DNA of 64,000 nucleotides. Origin: Brucella pecoris (GTDB lineage: Bacteria > Pseudomonadota > Alphaproteobacteria > Rhizobiales > Rhizobiaceae). A program made the position numbers and the translations under genes. The stretch's first letter is position 1. The number at the start of each line of letters is the position of its first letter. Where the stretch lies: contig NZ_VEWK01000009.1 in NCBI RefSeq assembly GCF_006376675.1, forward strand, positions 62,001-126,000, given 5' to 3'. Below the pieces are notes generated by a model, which was not told the DNA's origin, did no database searches, and saw nothing but the letters and a program-made list of their open reading frames with translations. Below are positions 33,849 to 42,791 of this stretch, one piece after another.

Positions 33849-35141
33849 ATGACAAAGCTAACCTATCCCTCCTATTCCAGCCTGTGCGGCTGGAATGCCA
33901 TGCTCCCGCCACGCCAACCGCGCGCCGCACTCACCCAAGACATTACGGTCGATTACGCAATTGTCGGAGCCGGATTCACTGGTTTCGCCATCGCACGTCG
34001 ATTGCGTGAACTGAACCCTGACGCCAGTATCGCAGTGATTGAAGCGACTACGATAGGGGAAGGTTCCTCTGCCCGAAATTCGGGTTTCACAGGCTCGGAT
34101 GTATTGCCGCGCAATGCTTCGATAGAAATGGCTGAAAAGGCGCGTCTTCAATCCGGCTTTTTTAACGAAGCTTTCCAATGGCTGATGCAGATCATCAGTG
34201 ACAACAACATTGATTGCGACATGCGACAGGTAGGATCGATCCGCGGTGCGGCGACAGAACTTGGCGAAGCGTCGTTACGCAATGTTGCGGAAGTCGCTCG
34301 CGTCAATAAAATTGCTCACACTCTCCTGTCGCGAGAGGACATCCATCGTCGCATCGGGAGTGCTTATTATCGCTTTGGCATCCACATGCAGGATACATGG
34401 TTGCTACAACCCGCCGCCTTGATACGTGGTCTTGCCGATGCGTTGCCAAGCGACATTGCGATCTATGAAAACACACCGGTCAAGACCTTGGTCAAGCGCG
34501 ATGGATGGGTTCTGGAGACGCCGGGCGGCGTTGTAAAATGCAAGAACCTTGCCTTGGCGACCAATGCCTTTATCCGCAAATTCGGCTATCTGAAATCGCG
34601 CATGGCGACCATTTACACTTATGCTGCCGTGACTGAAGAAATCGCTGATAACCGGCTTGATGAACTCGGCGAGTCCGAGGCATGGGGCCTGTTGCCCTCG
34701 CACCGGCTTGGCACGACGTTGCGTCGCATTGGCCGTAATCGGATTATGGTACGCAGTCTATATGCGCATGAGGCCGAGCTCGGTGAGCGTGAGGCTTCGA
34801 ATAAGCTCAGGGATCGCTTTGAACGCCGCTGGCCAAATCTCAAAGACATGCAATTGGAGTATTTGTGGGCTGGTACGACAGCGTTCACAATGAATGGGGC
34901 GCCATGGTGGGGGCGCGTTGAAGACGGTCTTTATGCATCGGGCGGCTGCAATGGGAGCGGCATTGCCAAAGGAACAATGCTGGGGCGACATCTTGCAGAA
35001 CTTATGCTGGGCCAAGGCGAGCATACAAGCATGTCTGCCATCATGGGCACAGCAAGCTGGATTGCTCCAGAACCCCTCCGGTCCATCGGCTTCAACCTCA
35101 TCTCCACGCTGGAAAGTCGTAAAGCGGGTCTGGAAATGTGA
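33849..35141 (+). CDS. FAD-dependent amino-acid/amine oxidase (DAO family, PuuB-like)
   Basis: The 430-residue protein has an N-terminal tail of about 33 residues, then the Rossmann motif VDYAIVGAGFTGFAIARRLRE (about 36-56), a SSARNSGF motif where covalent or tight FAD contact occurs in PuuB-like enzymes, and the late GGCNGSGIAKGTMLGRHLAEL FAD site. Such enzymes oxidise secondary or primary amines, N-methyl amino acids or gamma-glutamylputrescine. It closes the importer operon; RidA upstream would dispose of the imine. A terminator-like hairpin follows at 35204. Confidence 0.88.
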   Translation: MTKLTYPSYSSLCGWNAMLPPRQPRAALTQDITVDYAIVGAGFTGFAIARRLRELNPDASIAVIEATTIGEGSSARNSGFTGSDVLPRNASIEMAEKARLQSGFFNEAFQWLMQIISDNNIDCDMRQVGSIRGAATELGEASLRNVAEVARVNKIAHTLLSREDIHRRIGSAYYRFGIHMQDTWLLQPAALIRGLADALPSDIAIYENTPVKTLVKRDGWVLETPGGVVKCKNLALATNAFIRKFGYLKSRMATIYTYAAVTEEIADNRLDELGESEAWGLLPSHRLGTTLRRIGRNRIMVRSLYAHEAELGEREASNKLRDRFERRWPNLKDMQLEYLWAGTTAFTMNGAPWWGRVEDGLYASGGCNGSGIAKGTMLGRHLAELMLGQGEHTSMSAIMGTASWIAPEPLRSIGFNLISTLESRKAGLEM

Positions 35142-35203
35142 CGCTGAACGACAGCAAAAGTGGTCTGAATATGGGGCCGAGTTGCATGAACATTTGCCTG
35201 GAA

Positions 35204-35233
35204 AGAGGCGGCCACACTCAACTGGCCGCCTCT
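35204..35233 (+). terminator. Terminator-like hairpin after the oxidase gene
   Basis: agaggcggcca (35204-35214) and tggccgcctct (35223-35233) form a perfect 11-bp stem with an 8-base loop, 62 bases past the oxidase stop. The T-run is poor (gtatgt). It separates convergent operons. Confidence 0.5.
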
Positions 35234-35419
35234 GTATGTAATCGGTGTCGAGACCGCGCATGTGCCTTGGCTTTATGACGCTTGCCGAAGTGTTTGCTAT
35301 CCTTTGCCGTAACCAGGCTGATCTGATAGCTCACAGCATGATGCAATGGGGTGAGTTCTTAACATTAATGACGATTGATTTATGATCTTCGCCTCTTTGA
35401 AGATGCGTTCCGGCTTCGG

Positions 35420-36097
35420 CTACGCGCCGTATTTCGACTCCACCGGCCAGACCGATTGAAGCTTCTCACCACCGAGAATGCGGTCACGCGCCGAAGCTTC
35501 ATTTGCACCCAGCTTGTCGGCCTGATCGGCGACTGCGGCAACCATGGTCTTGGGAATGACGACAACCCCGTCAATATCCGCGAAGATAACGTCGCCCGGA
35601 GCAATTTTCACACCGGCTATTTCGATTGGAACTTGTGAAAGCTTCGGTTCCATCTTACCGGACACCGAAACAGGTGACCGGGCGCGACCGAAAAGCGGAT
35701 AGCCCAGATGGCGAACCTGCGCGATATCACGGACCGTACCGTTGACAATCGTCGCCGCGGCGCCGCGTGTTTTCGCACCTGTGCTCATCAGCTCTCCCGA
35801 GCAGGAGCCTTGCGCGCAGGATGCATCGACGACAACAATTCCACCCTTCGGCGCGTTGTCGATGGCGTTGTGATAGACATCCTGCGGCTGATTGCGACGT
35901 TCGCTTGGAGCAAACTGAACGGTGACGGCGGGACCGCAGACCACTTCGCCCGGCTTCAACTCACCCTGCAACGATATACCGTCCAGATAACCCCAGCCGC
36001 CGAGTTGTTCCAGACTGTCATGGACATCGCCTGAATACCATTTCGAAAGACGCTCGATCGACGCCCAGTCTGTATCGGAATAATCGAAGTTGCTCAT
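35420..36097 (-). CDS. RraA-family aldolase/decarboxylase-like protein
   Basis: The 225-residue protein shows the RraA/HMG-CHA aldolase signature: GAKTRGAAATIVNGTVRDIAQVRHLGYPLF, where the adjacent R-D pair (NGTVRD) binds the substrate carboxylate and Mg, and GDVIFADIDGVVVIP. Family members cleave 4-hydroxy-4-methyl-2-oxoglutarate or decarboxylate oxaloacetate; others are RNase E inhibitors. Presence of the R-D pair and a catabolic context favour an aldolase. It overlaps the upstream FadR-type regulator by ATGA and is last gene of the minus operon. Confidence 0.88.
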   Translation of the reverse strand: MSNFDYSDTDWASIERLSKWYSGDVHDSLEQLGGWGYLDGISLQGELKPGEVVCGPAVTVQFAPSERRNQPQDVYHNAIDNAPKGGIVVVDASCAQGSCSGELMSTGAKTRGAAATIVNGTVRDIAQVRHLGYPLFGRARSPVSVSGKMEPKLSQVPIEIAGVKIAPGDVIFADIDGVVVIPKTMVAAVADQADKLGANEASARDRILGGEKLQSVWPVESKYGA

Positions 36098-36873
36098 TTG
36101 GTTTTGACCTTGTTCTTGAGATTGGAATTGTCCAGCGCGACCTTGAGATAGCGCGAACTTTCATCGATCTGTCTGCGGATAGCTTGGCGGGCAGTCTCGG
36201 GCTCTCTGGCCTTTATGAGGTTGTAGATTTCCTCATGTTCGGCAAATCCGTCCTCCAGCGACTTGTTCGGCACACGGCTCGTAACCCGGATGACATCGAT
36301 GATGATCGAGAAAAGATTGTCATAGACGACATTGAGGATCTCGTTGCCCACGGAATGCACGAGCCCAAGATGGAAAGCAGCGTCACTGTCGGTGAACCGG
36401 GCCATGTCATTGGCTTCGGCCGCAGCTCTCATACTGGCGAGCGCCTCATCCACTTCCGGCGTCATCACCAGGTCTTCCGAACTCAGTCGCGTCACGACTT
36501 CCGTCTCGATGATCCGGCGCACATCCATCAACTGGACGAGATAGTCGGAATTATTGGCAAAGAGCTGTTTCACAGTCGTTGCAAGCGAACCGAGAAACTC
36601 TCCGACATCGTCGCGCACCACAAGCGCTCTTTCACCATGCTTGCGGCGAACGAGGCCTTTTGTTTCGAGAATTTGCAGCGCTTCACGAACAGATCGCGTG
36701 CTCACATTGAATTCACGCGCTATTGCGGCTTCGGCAGGCAGACGATCGCCAATCTTGAGTTTGCCGGAAAGAATCTGTGCTTCCAGCGTCTCAACGACCG
36801 AGACGTGCAGCTTGTCACGATCAGGTAACGCGCGCCTCGTCAGAGTTCGATTGTCTGCCTGTTCTGTCACCAT
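36094..36873 (-). CDS. GntR/FadR-subfamily transcriptional regulator
   Basis: The 259-residue protein has an N-terminal winged helix with LKIGDRLPAEAAIAREFNVSTRSVREALQILETKGLV (about 39-76) and a helical FCD effector domain (FADR type), with D/H metal-site candidates such as DAAFHLGLVHSVGNEIL. Such regulators sense carboxylic acids. It is sandwiched between SDR and RraA-type genes with overlaps on both sides, so it controls and is co-expressed with them. A palindrome at 41113-41124 before the importer is a candidate site. Confidence 0.9.
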   Translation of the reverse strand: MVTEQADNRTLTRRALPDRDKLHVSVVETLEAQILSGKLKIGDRLPAEAAIAREFNVSTRSVREALQILETKGLVRRKHGERALVVRDDVGEFLGSLATTVKQLFANNSDYLVQLMDVRRIIETEVVTRLSSEDLVMTPEVDEALASMRAAAEANDMARFTDSDAAFHLGLVHSVGNEILNVVYDNLFSIIIDVIRVTSRVPNKSLEDGFAEHEEIYNLIKAREPETARQAIRRQIDESSRYLKVALDNSNLKNKVKTK

Positions 36874-37688
36874 GCCGTAAAGCCTCCATCCACAACGACA
36901 TTCGAGCCTGTCATATATGACGAGGCATCGGATGCCAGAAACTGTATCACGCCATTATATTCATCGATTTCCGCTTGTCGGTTCATGGGAACGCGTTCAA
37001 GAAACGCATCCACAAATTCCTTGTCGAAGTTTGCAGTTTTCACGCCGCCGAAGGAAATCAGGTTAACTCTGACATTCTTGGTTCCCCAATAGGTGCCGAG
37101 ATAGCGGGTCAAGTTGACAAGGCCGGATTTCGAAGCGGCATAGGATACCGCCTTGATGAAAGGCTCGCCGTCTCGCGCCTCGCGATACGCATAAAGCGCC
37201 TGATTTGGTGACACGATGCCGTAGATTGAACCGACATTGATGATGCTGCCGCGTCTGGCATCGGCCATCTTCGAACCGATGACCTGACAACACAACATCA
37301 CACCTGTCAGGTTGGTCTCGATGATCTCGTTCCAGTATTTCTGCGGATAGATTTCAAAGGGACTGTTCTGGTCGGCCGATCCTGACGGCTTTGAATCGAT
37401 GCCTGCATTGTTGACCAGAATATGCGGTACGCCCCAATCGGCAATCAGCTTTTCGGTTGCCTGCTCCAGGCTGGCCTTGTCCGTAACGCTCGCCACATAG
37501 ACGCGAATGTTCTTCGTCAAACCAGGAAATTTTGCTTCGAGATCGGCAGCGTCGATTGCCCGGCGGCTGAAGATCGCCACTTTGGCGCCAGCCTCTGCAA
37601 GCGACTTGCTAAACTGCGTTCCGAGCTGCCCCAGCCCGCCTGTCACAATGGCAATCTTGTCTCTTACACTGAACTTGTCTGTCATCAT
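36867..37688 (-). CDS. Short-chain dehydrogenase/reductase (SDR)
   Basis: A 273-residue classical SDR: TGGLGQLGTQFSKSL replaces the usual TGxxxGIG cofactor loop (about residues 16-30), NNAGID at about 91-96, a serine in NVGSIYG, and YAASKSGLVNL with the catalytic Tyr and Lys. The variant GGLGQLG loop is found in 2-keto-3-deoxy-gluconate or sorbitol-type dehydrogenases. It overlaps the regulator by seven bases. It would oxidise a hydroxyl of the imported or intermediate acid before RraA-type cleavage (inference). Confidence 0.88.
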   Translation of the reverse strand: MMTDKFSVRDKIAIVTGGLGQLGTQFSKSLAEAGAKVAIFSRRAIDAADLEAKFPGLTKNIRVYVASVTDKASLEQATEKLIADWGVPHILVNNAGIDSKPSGSADQNSPFEIYPQKYWNEIIETNLTGVMLCCQVIGSKMADARRGSIINVGSIYGIVSPNQALYAYREARDGEPFIKAVSYAASKSGLVNLTRYLGTYWGTKNVRVNLISFGGVKTANFDKEFVDAFLERVPMNRQAEIDEYNGVIQFLASDASSYMTGSNVVVDGGFTAW

Positions 37689-37703
37689 TTCATTCCTGCA
37701 CGT

Positions 37704-37805
37704 TAGAGCGCGTTTCGATCTGATTGAATCAGATCGGCGCTCTAAATATTTGTTTTAACACGCATCTTTTCCGAAAACCGTTTCACACTTTTCGGGATGC
37801 GCTCT
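37704..37805. repeat. Bru-RS-like repeat, copy B
   Basis: A unit of about 102 bp in reversed orientation to copy A: tagagcgcgtttcgatctgatt...aatcagatcggcgctcta then ttgttttaacacgcatc and ccgtttcacacttttcgggatgcgctct. It lies between the SDR start and the binding-protein stop, so it is transcribed within the minus operon if the operon continues. Confidence 0.88.
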
Positions 37806-37920
37806 CATCTACTGGTTCGGGGATCGTCCAAGTTCTCAAGAGCAAGGTTCCGTTCCATCAGCATTCAGGCAATTGCTGTGGCGGGGCATGGTTTGCACCG
37901 GCCCCGCGACGGCACCTGTG

Positions 37921-38751
37921 TCACGACCGAGGCAAGTCACTGGCCAGCAGCTTCTGCGGGTCCAGACGAGCGCCATGATACTTTTCGTAGATGTCGACCA
38001 ACTTGCCATTGTCGAGATTGGTCTTGATCCAGCCGTCGATCCATTCCTTGAGCTTCGGCTCATTCTTGCGAAGGGCAACGCCCAGAGGGTAAGCCTTGGC
38101 GACAAACTTCTCTTCGAGGTCGAGTTTGGGATTGGCCTTGATCAGTTCGGTCAGAAGCGGACGCGAAGTTGCATAGATTGCAATCTGGCCGCTGGTTACT
38201 GCTGCACTTGATGTCGGATCATCTTCAAACCGCACGATCTGGACGCCGGAAACATCTGCCGTCTTTTCCGTGAGATTGGTGTCGTTGACCGTGCCGCGCG
38301 TGACCGCAACCGATGCATCGGTAAGATCCGCATAGGACTTTACGTTTGCTTCTTTGGGGGCTGCGACGACGATTGCGGTTTCAGCATAGGGGATGCTGAA
38401 ATCCACAACCTCAAGCCGCTCCTTTGTTATCGACAGCGTCGACACGGCCAGATCCGCCTTGCCCGAAACCAGGAACGGAATACGGCCCGAGGTCGGAACC
38501 GTCAGGAACTCAATATCCACGCCCATGTCTTTGGCCAGCAGCTTCGCTGTTTCCACTTCCGAACCTGTCGGCTGGAATTGTGCATCGCGCATCGCATAAG
38601 GTGGGTTTCCAAGATCGATGGCGACCTGCAACTTACCTTTCTGACGGATCGTATCCAACTGATCGGCAAAGGATGGCTGCGTTATCATGGCGGCCATGCC
38701 GATGCCAAAGCCCATTATTGCCAGAAATTTTCTCTTGTTCAGAATAGTCAT
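37921..38751 (-). CDS. Polar amino-acid-type ABC substrate-binding protein (family 3)
   Basis: A 276-residue protein with a signal peptide ending PSFA-DQ and the family-3 signature: IRQKGKLQVAIDLGNPPYAMRD, GSEVETAKLLAKDMGV and GKADLAVSTLSITKERLEVVDFSIPYAET. These proteins bind amino acids, opines or small carboxylates. It follows the ATPase gene by 63 bases on the minus strand. The ligand is unknown; linkage to RraA/SDR/FadR genes suggests a carboxylate-bearing compound. Confidence 0.92.
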   Translation of the reverse strand: MTILNKRKFLAIMGFGIGMAAMITQPSFADQLDTIRQKGKLQVAIDLGNPPYAMRDAQFQPTGSEVETAKLLAKDMGVDIEFLTVPTSGRIPFLVSGKADLAVSTLSITKERLEVVDFSIPYAETAIVVAAPKEANVKSYADLTDASVAVTRGTVNDTNLTEKTADVSGVQIVRFEDDPTSSAAVTSGQIAIYATSRPLLTELIKANPKLDLEEKFVAKAYPLGVALRKNEPKLKEWIDGWIKTNLDNGKLVDIYEKYHGARLDPQKLLASDLPRS

Positions 38752-38814
38752 ATTTCCTCCTCCTGTTGTTGATGATGTCTCTCCTCATCGACACCACATG
38801 CTTTGATTGGATGT

Positions 38815-39543
38815 TCAGTGGCGCGCGCCAACGAAGCTGCGCAATTCAGGGGTCTGCGGGCTCGTCAAAATGGACGGACTGCCCTGTTCGCAAATCTGGC
38901 CCTGATGCATGAAGACAATCTTGTCTGCGACGCGTTGGGCGAAATCCATCTCGTGGGTGACGAGCAGCATCGTCATGCCATTTCTGGCAAGGTCCTCTAT
39001 GACCTTCAGCACTTCGCCGGTCAGCTCGGGATCGAGTGCCGAGGTAACCTCATCGAACAGCATGACTTTCGGCTTCATGGCCAGCGAACGGGCAATAGCC
39101 ACACGTTGCTGTTGCCCACCGGATAGTTGTTCAGGATAGGAATCGATCTTTTCTGCCAGCCCAACCTGCCGCAAAACGGTTTCGGCTATATCCCGCGCAA
39201 CCGGTCTCGTCATTTTCTTGACCCAGCGCAGCGCCAGAGTGATGTTCTGTTCAACCGTCAGATGCGGGAAAAGGTTGTAGCTCTGGAAGACGATGCCGAC
39301 GTCCTGACGCAGTGCGCGCAGATTGATGTCAGGATCGCTCACACGGTGATCACAAACCCAGATATCTCCGCTATTGACTGTTTCAAGCCGATCGACACAA
39401 CGCAGCGCCGTGCTTTTGCCGGAGCCGCTGCGTCCGATCAGTGCAACAACCTGCCCCTTCTCTATTTCGAGATTGATGCCTCTGAGCACCGGCAGCGAGC
39501 CATAGCTTTTATGAACGTCAACGAACTTAACGACGGCTGACAC
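38815..39543 (-). CDS. Polar amino-acid-type ABC ATPase (GlnQ/HisP-like)
   Basis: A 242-residue ATPase with GRSGSGKS, Q-loop FQSYNLFPHLTV, LSGGQQQRVAIARSLA, MLFDEVTSALD and THEMDFA, which is the GlnQ/HisP pattern including the DEVTSALD Walker B variant. It overlaps the upstream permease by 17 bases. It powers the two permeases of this operon. Confidence 0.93.
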   Translation of the reverse strand: MSAVVKFVDVHKSYGSLPVLRGINLEIEKGQVVALIGRSGSGKSTALRCVDRLETVNSGDIWVCDHRVSDPDINLRALRQDVGIVFQSYNLFPHLTVEQNITLALRWVKKMTRPVARDIAETVLRQVGLAEKIDSYPEQLSGGQQQRVAIARSLAMKPKVMLFDEVTSALDPELTGEVLKVIEDLARNGMTMLLVTHEMDFAQRVADKIVFMHQGQICEQGSPSILTSPQTPELRSFVGARH

Positions 39544-40180
39544 TGTACATCCTCTCGAATTTCCGGCTGGCCGCTGAGAGCGGGAAGCAAATGCAAAAGT
39601 AGAAGAACGCGATCACGAGATAGGTCGTGAAGGGCTGGAACGTCGAAGCGTTGATTTCTTTGCCGATATAAGTCATCTCCGCCATGCCGATGATCGACGC
39701 GAGCGACGTATTCTTGACGATCTGAACCATGAAGCCGACTGTTGGAGGTGTCGCGATACGCATGGCTTGCGGCATGATGACAAGCCAGAGTCCCTGCAAG
39801 CCGGTCAAAGCCAGGCAATCGGACGCTTCCCATTGCGTGCGTGGCACGGATTGCAGGCTGCCCCGCCAGATGGCGCCAAGGAAAGCGCTCGCAAAGATTG
39901 TCATTGCAAGGCTTGCGGCAAAGAGCGAGGAAACCTCGATGCCAAAGACCGGCAAGCCGAAGTAAACGATGAACATCAGGACCAGAACCGGCGTGCCCTG
40001 GACCAGAACGATATAGGCATCGACCAGCGCAACCACAGCCTTGTTTTTTGCTATTCCTGCCAATGAAACAGCAAAGCCAAGCAAGCCACCAAATATGAAG
40101 GCAATGGCGGAGAGCAAGACTGTCCAGACCAGTCCCTGCAGCAGAACTTCGATGTGTATCCAGGAGAAATTCGTGAACAT
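39527..40180 (-). CDS. Polar amino-acid-type ABC permease 2
   Basis: The 217-residue protein has the HisM/GlnP layout: LLQGLVWTVLLSAIAFIFGGLLG at the N-terminus, QGTPVLVLMFIVYFGLP and the EAA loop QWEASDCLALTGLQGLWLVIMPQAM. About four to five spans. Overlaps the ATPase gene and starts 9 bases after permease 1. Confidence 0.92.
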   Translation of the reverse strand: MFTNFSWIHIEVLLQGLVWTVLLSAIAFIFGGLLGFAVSLAGIAKNKAVVALVDAYIVLVQGTPVLVLMFIVYFGLPVFGIEVSSLFAASLAMTIFASAFLGAIWRGSLQSVPRTQWEASDCLALTGLQGLWLVIMPQAMRIATPPTVGFMVQIVKNTSLASIIGMAEMTYIGKEINASTFQPFTTYLVIAFFYFCICFPLSAASRKFERMYSVSRR

Positions 40181-40189
40181 CCCGACCTC

Positions 40190-40873
40190 CTAAAGATTGG
40201 TGCCAAGGCGGCGCTTGCGTGGAAACAACGCCAACCCCAGAAGCTTGAACAGCCCCCGCATCAAAAGGGAAAGGACGAGATAGATGACCAGAATGACGAG
40301 ATAGACTTCGAAAGAACGAAATGTCATCGACTGGATTCGCGACGCCGCCCCGGTCAGCTCTTCAGCCGAGATTTGCGATGCCACGCTGGTTGCCAGCATC
40401 AACAGCACATACTGACTGACGAGAGCGGGATAAACTTTCTCAAGCGCAGGCGGCAACATGATCCCTGCAAGCATCTGTAGACGCGACAGCCCCAGCGTAT
40501 CTGCAGCTTCCAGTTGGCCGGGGTGGATGGCTTGCAGACCAGCACGAATAATCTCGCTGGAATAGGCGCCGACATTGATGGTCAGGCCGATCAGCGCCGA
40601 TGTCTGGGCGGAAAATTTGATGCCCATCGAAGACAGGCCGAAATAGACCAGAAATAACTGGACCAGCAGCGGCGTATTGCGAATTGCTTCTACGTAGACT
40701 GCCACGAGAATGCGCAGGAATTTGTATTTGCTGATGCTGGCAACCGCACAGATCGTGCCCAGGATGAAACCGAGCGCCGTAACTATCAGGGACATCTGGA
40801 TGGTCGCCAATGTGCCCTTGAGTAACAGCGGCCAATACTGGCTTAGGAAGCTGAAACTGAATTCGTAACTCAT
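40190..40873 (-). CDS. Polar amino-acid-type ABC permease 1
   Basis: The 227-residue protein has the paired HisQ/HisM pattern: LLKGTLATIQMSLIVTALGFILG, AIRNTPLLVQLFLVYFGL and the EAA loop QLEAADTLGLSRLQMLAGIMLPPAL. It is the first gene of the seven-gene minus-strand operon (permease, permease, ATPase, binding protein, repeat, SDR, FadR, RraA). Confidence 0.92.
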   Translation of the reverse strand: MSYEFSFSFLSQYWPLLLKGTLATIQMSLIVTALGFILGTICAVASISKYKFLRILVAVYVEAIRNTPLLVQLFLVYFGLSSMGIKFSAQTSALIGLTINVGAYSSEIIRAGLQAIHPGQLEAADTLGLSRLQMLAGIMLPPALEKVYPALVSQYVLLMLATSVASQISAEELTGAASRIQSMTFRSFEVYLVILVIYLVLSLLMRGLFKLLGLALFPRKRRLGTNL

Positions 40874-41112
40874 AGAGACTTCACCGAACCGGACGAAGTG
40901 TCCTGCAATTCACAAACCAGTTTTTGATCTGCGCCCAACCATTTGCAGGCGGTCGTTTCGCGTGAAACACAGCCGCCCGCAATCATGCAATCGACGATTG
41001 CAATGTACAATTTAGTCACAAATATTTCCTCCCAAGCTCAACGTGCTTCACCCTGGAGTGGGTCTCCTCGAAGCAGCATCTGCTCAATTTCAATCAAGCT
41101 AATTCTAACTTA

Positions 41113-41126
41113 TGACATATGTCAAG
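41113..41126 (-). promoter_or_regulatory. Palindrome with -35-like hexamer before the importer operon
   Basis: tgacatatgtca (41113-41124) is a perfect 12-bp palindrome. On the minus strand the overlapping bases read TTGACA (41125 to 41120), a consensus -35. Distance to the permease start is about 240 bases. A FadR-type operator is possible but unproven. Confidence 0.45.
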
Positions 41127-41417
41127 ATTGCAAATTCAGTTCCTTGCGACGTGCATGAAATTGCTGATTATCGAAGAAACGATCCTGAGCTCCGGTGAGA
41201 TCACCGCAGTTCTGGTCAATCTGCTTGGCTCTGCGCCGGGGCTGGAATATTGCGCACATAACAATCACCGCCCGTTGTTGTCAGTCGCTGGCCAGATATT
41301 TCGCCCCGATAAATACAGCTTCTGCTTCCAGCATTGCTGGGCGTTTAGCCATGGTTACGTGCCTCAAATTCTTGATTTGCGGGGCAAATGAGTTGTGACT
41401 CTTCAGCGGAAGCATTT
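41127..41417. other. Gene-free stretch upstream of importer operon
   Basis: Between the palindrome and the next repeat there is an open frame at 41119-41391 (plus) of 90 codons with no ribosome site and no familiar motif. I see no supported gene; possible remnant. Confidence 0.4.
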
Positions 41418-41519
41418 TAGAGCGCATCCCGAAAAGTGTGAAATGATTCTCGGGAAAAATTCTCATTAAAACAAGTATTTAGAGCGCCGATCTGGTTCAA
41501 TGAGATCGAATCGCGCTCT
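41418..41519. repeat. Bru-RS-like repeat, copy C
   Basis: About 102 bp, tagagcgcatcccgaaaagtg at the left and gcgccgatctggttc...gagatcgaatcgcgctct at the right. Same type as copies B and D but in the opposite orientation; it has more mismatches in the inner stem (aaatgattctcgggaaaaat in place of aacggttttcggaaaa). Confidence 0.85.
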
Positions 41520-41639
41520 GGAAACGAGATGTAAGGATACCGCGTGTAGACTATGAACGCAGGGAAATCAGTCCAGTAGATACCGCCGAAAAGCAGACTG
41601 GATGTCTGGCTCCTGTTTGTTTCCGCACATTGCGCGTGG

Positions 41640-42737
41640 CTAGATGCGCGTGATGACGTCTGGTGTCAGTTCGCAGACGCTGGAGCAGCCCAGATGCCCA
41701 AGGGTAGTCCAGAATTCACGCTGAAGCAGTTCCAGTACACGCCGTGCTCCGTTCTCGCCGTCAGCAGCCAGTCCCAAAGCGAGCACGCGCCCCAGTGCCA
41801 CAGCGTTCGCACCAAGTGCGATCGCACAAGCTATATCACTTCCTCGACGAATTCCGCTGTCGAATATGATCTGTGTTTCGTTACTCACGGCTTCACGTAT
41901 GGCACGTAATGTATCAATAGCTGCGGCTGTGCGATCGATGGAACGACCACCATAATTTGATACATAAAGCGCTTTTGCCCCGGCATCGAGTGCTGCCCTG
42001 GCGTCGCAAACGCTTCCAACACCCTTCACGATACAAGGCAATGGCGATTGTTGCATGACATATTCGGCCTGTTTCCAGTTCCAGCGTGGCCGGGTAAAAT
42101 CGAGCAGTTCTGTCAATGAGGCAGGGTCGGATTTGCCGGGGCCGAAATTTGAGGGGCCATCGTCGCCGCGGACAGAAAAGCGATCCTCCATCATCCTTTC
42201 GCGCCATTGTCGGATCGGAGAGTAAGTCGCGATAATGTATTGATATCCCGCCGTTTTGGCGCGATGTATCATGTCCAGAACCGCTTGTTCGTCTCCAGCA
42301 AATGTCATCTGAAACATAACGGCAGCAGAAGAGGCGGCTTTGACATCTTCCAGTGAGTGAGCTGCAGCAACCGGCACCATCTGCTTGATACCGATGGCTT
42401 CCGCGGCTCTGCCCAGTGCCAGATGACCATCGGGGTGAAATGTGCTTTCCCCTCCGCCGAAAGGAGCGACGAAAGCAGGGAAGCTCAGATCAAAGTCCAG
42501 GACGCGCGTCGATGTATCCGGATTGCTCACACCGGCAAAAAGCGGCGGTTCAAACAGGTATCGATCAAAGGCGTCTGTATTCTCGCGAAGTGTGATTTCG
42601 TCGCCGGTTCCACACCACAGATAATTCCAGGAAACATCGGAAAGATGACGGCGGGCGTCCTGGGTAATTCCGCGCATTGTCGTATATCTTTCCGTCGTGA
42701 CGTAACGGTCGTCCATATGCGCTGGCTTTTTACCCAT
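41640..42737 (-). CDS. FMN-dependent alpha-hydroxy-acid oxidase homologue with Tyr at the catalytic His position
   Basis: The start at 42737 follows agagaggata and gives 365 residues; an upstream ATG at 42776 is in frame. The fold pattern is that of lactate/glycolate oxidases: FVAPFGGGESTFHPDGHLALGRAA, a conserved lysine in PCIVKGVGS (K238) and the FMN phosphate-binding IIFDSGIRRGSDIACAIALGANAVALGR. The motif that normally reads SNHGGRQLD, with the proton-abstracting histidine, here reads SNYGGRSID (Y262). That change should abolish or alter hydroxy-acid oxidation, so the protein may catalyse a different FMN reaction. It is last gene of a LysR/SBP/flavoprotein/RidA operon. Confidence 0.85.
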   Translation of the reverse strand: MGKKPAHMDDRYVTTERYTTMRGITQDARRHLSDVSWNYLWCGTGDEITLRENTDAFDRYLFEPPLFAGVSNPDTSTRVLDFDLSFPAFVAPFGGGESTFHPDGHLALGRAAEAIGIKQMVPVAAAHSLEDVKAASSAAVMFQMTFAGDEQAVLDMIHRAKTAGYQYIIATYSPIRQWRERMMEDRFSVRGDDGPSNFGPGKSDPASLTELLDFTRPRWNWKQAEYVMQQSPLPCIVKGVGSVCDARAALDAGAKALYVSNYGGRSIDRTAAAIDTLRAIREAVSNETQIIFDSGIRRGSDIACAIALGANAVALGRVLALGLAADGENGARRVLELLQREFWTTLGHLGCSSVCELTPDVITRI

Positions 42738-42757
42738 GTTATCCTCTCTATTCGACA

Positions 42758-42781
42758 CCGGGATGCAGTGATGCACCCCGG
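42758..42781. terminator. Hairpin between FMN-enzyme and RidA genes
   Basis: ccgggatgca (42758-42767) pairs with tgcaccccgg (42772-42781) apart from one A-C mismatch, around a gtga loop. It sits in the 54-base intergenic gap of the minus operon. No T-run, so possibly a processing or stability stem. Confidence 0.35.
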
Positions 42782-42791
42782 TAAAGACGTC

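Noticed and set aside
41119..41391. 90-codon plus-strand frame between importer and FMN-enzyme operons
   Set aside because: No ribosome site, no familiar motif, and overlaps the probable operator; treated as non-coding.
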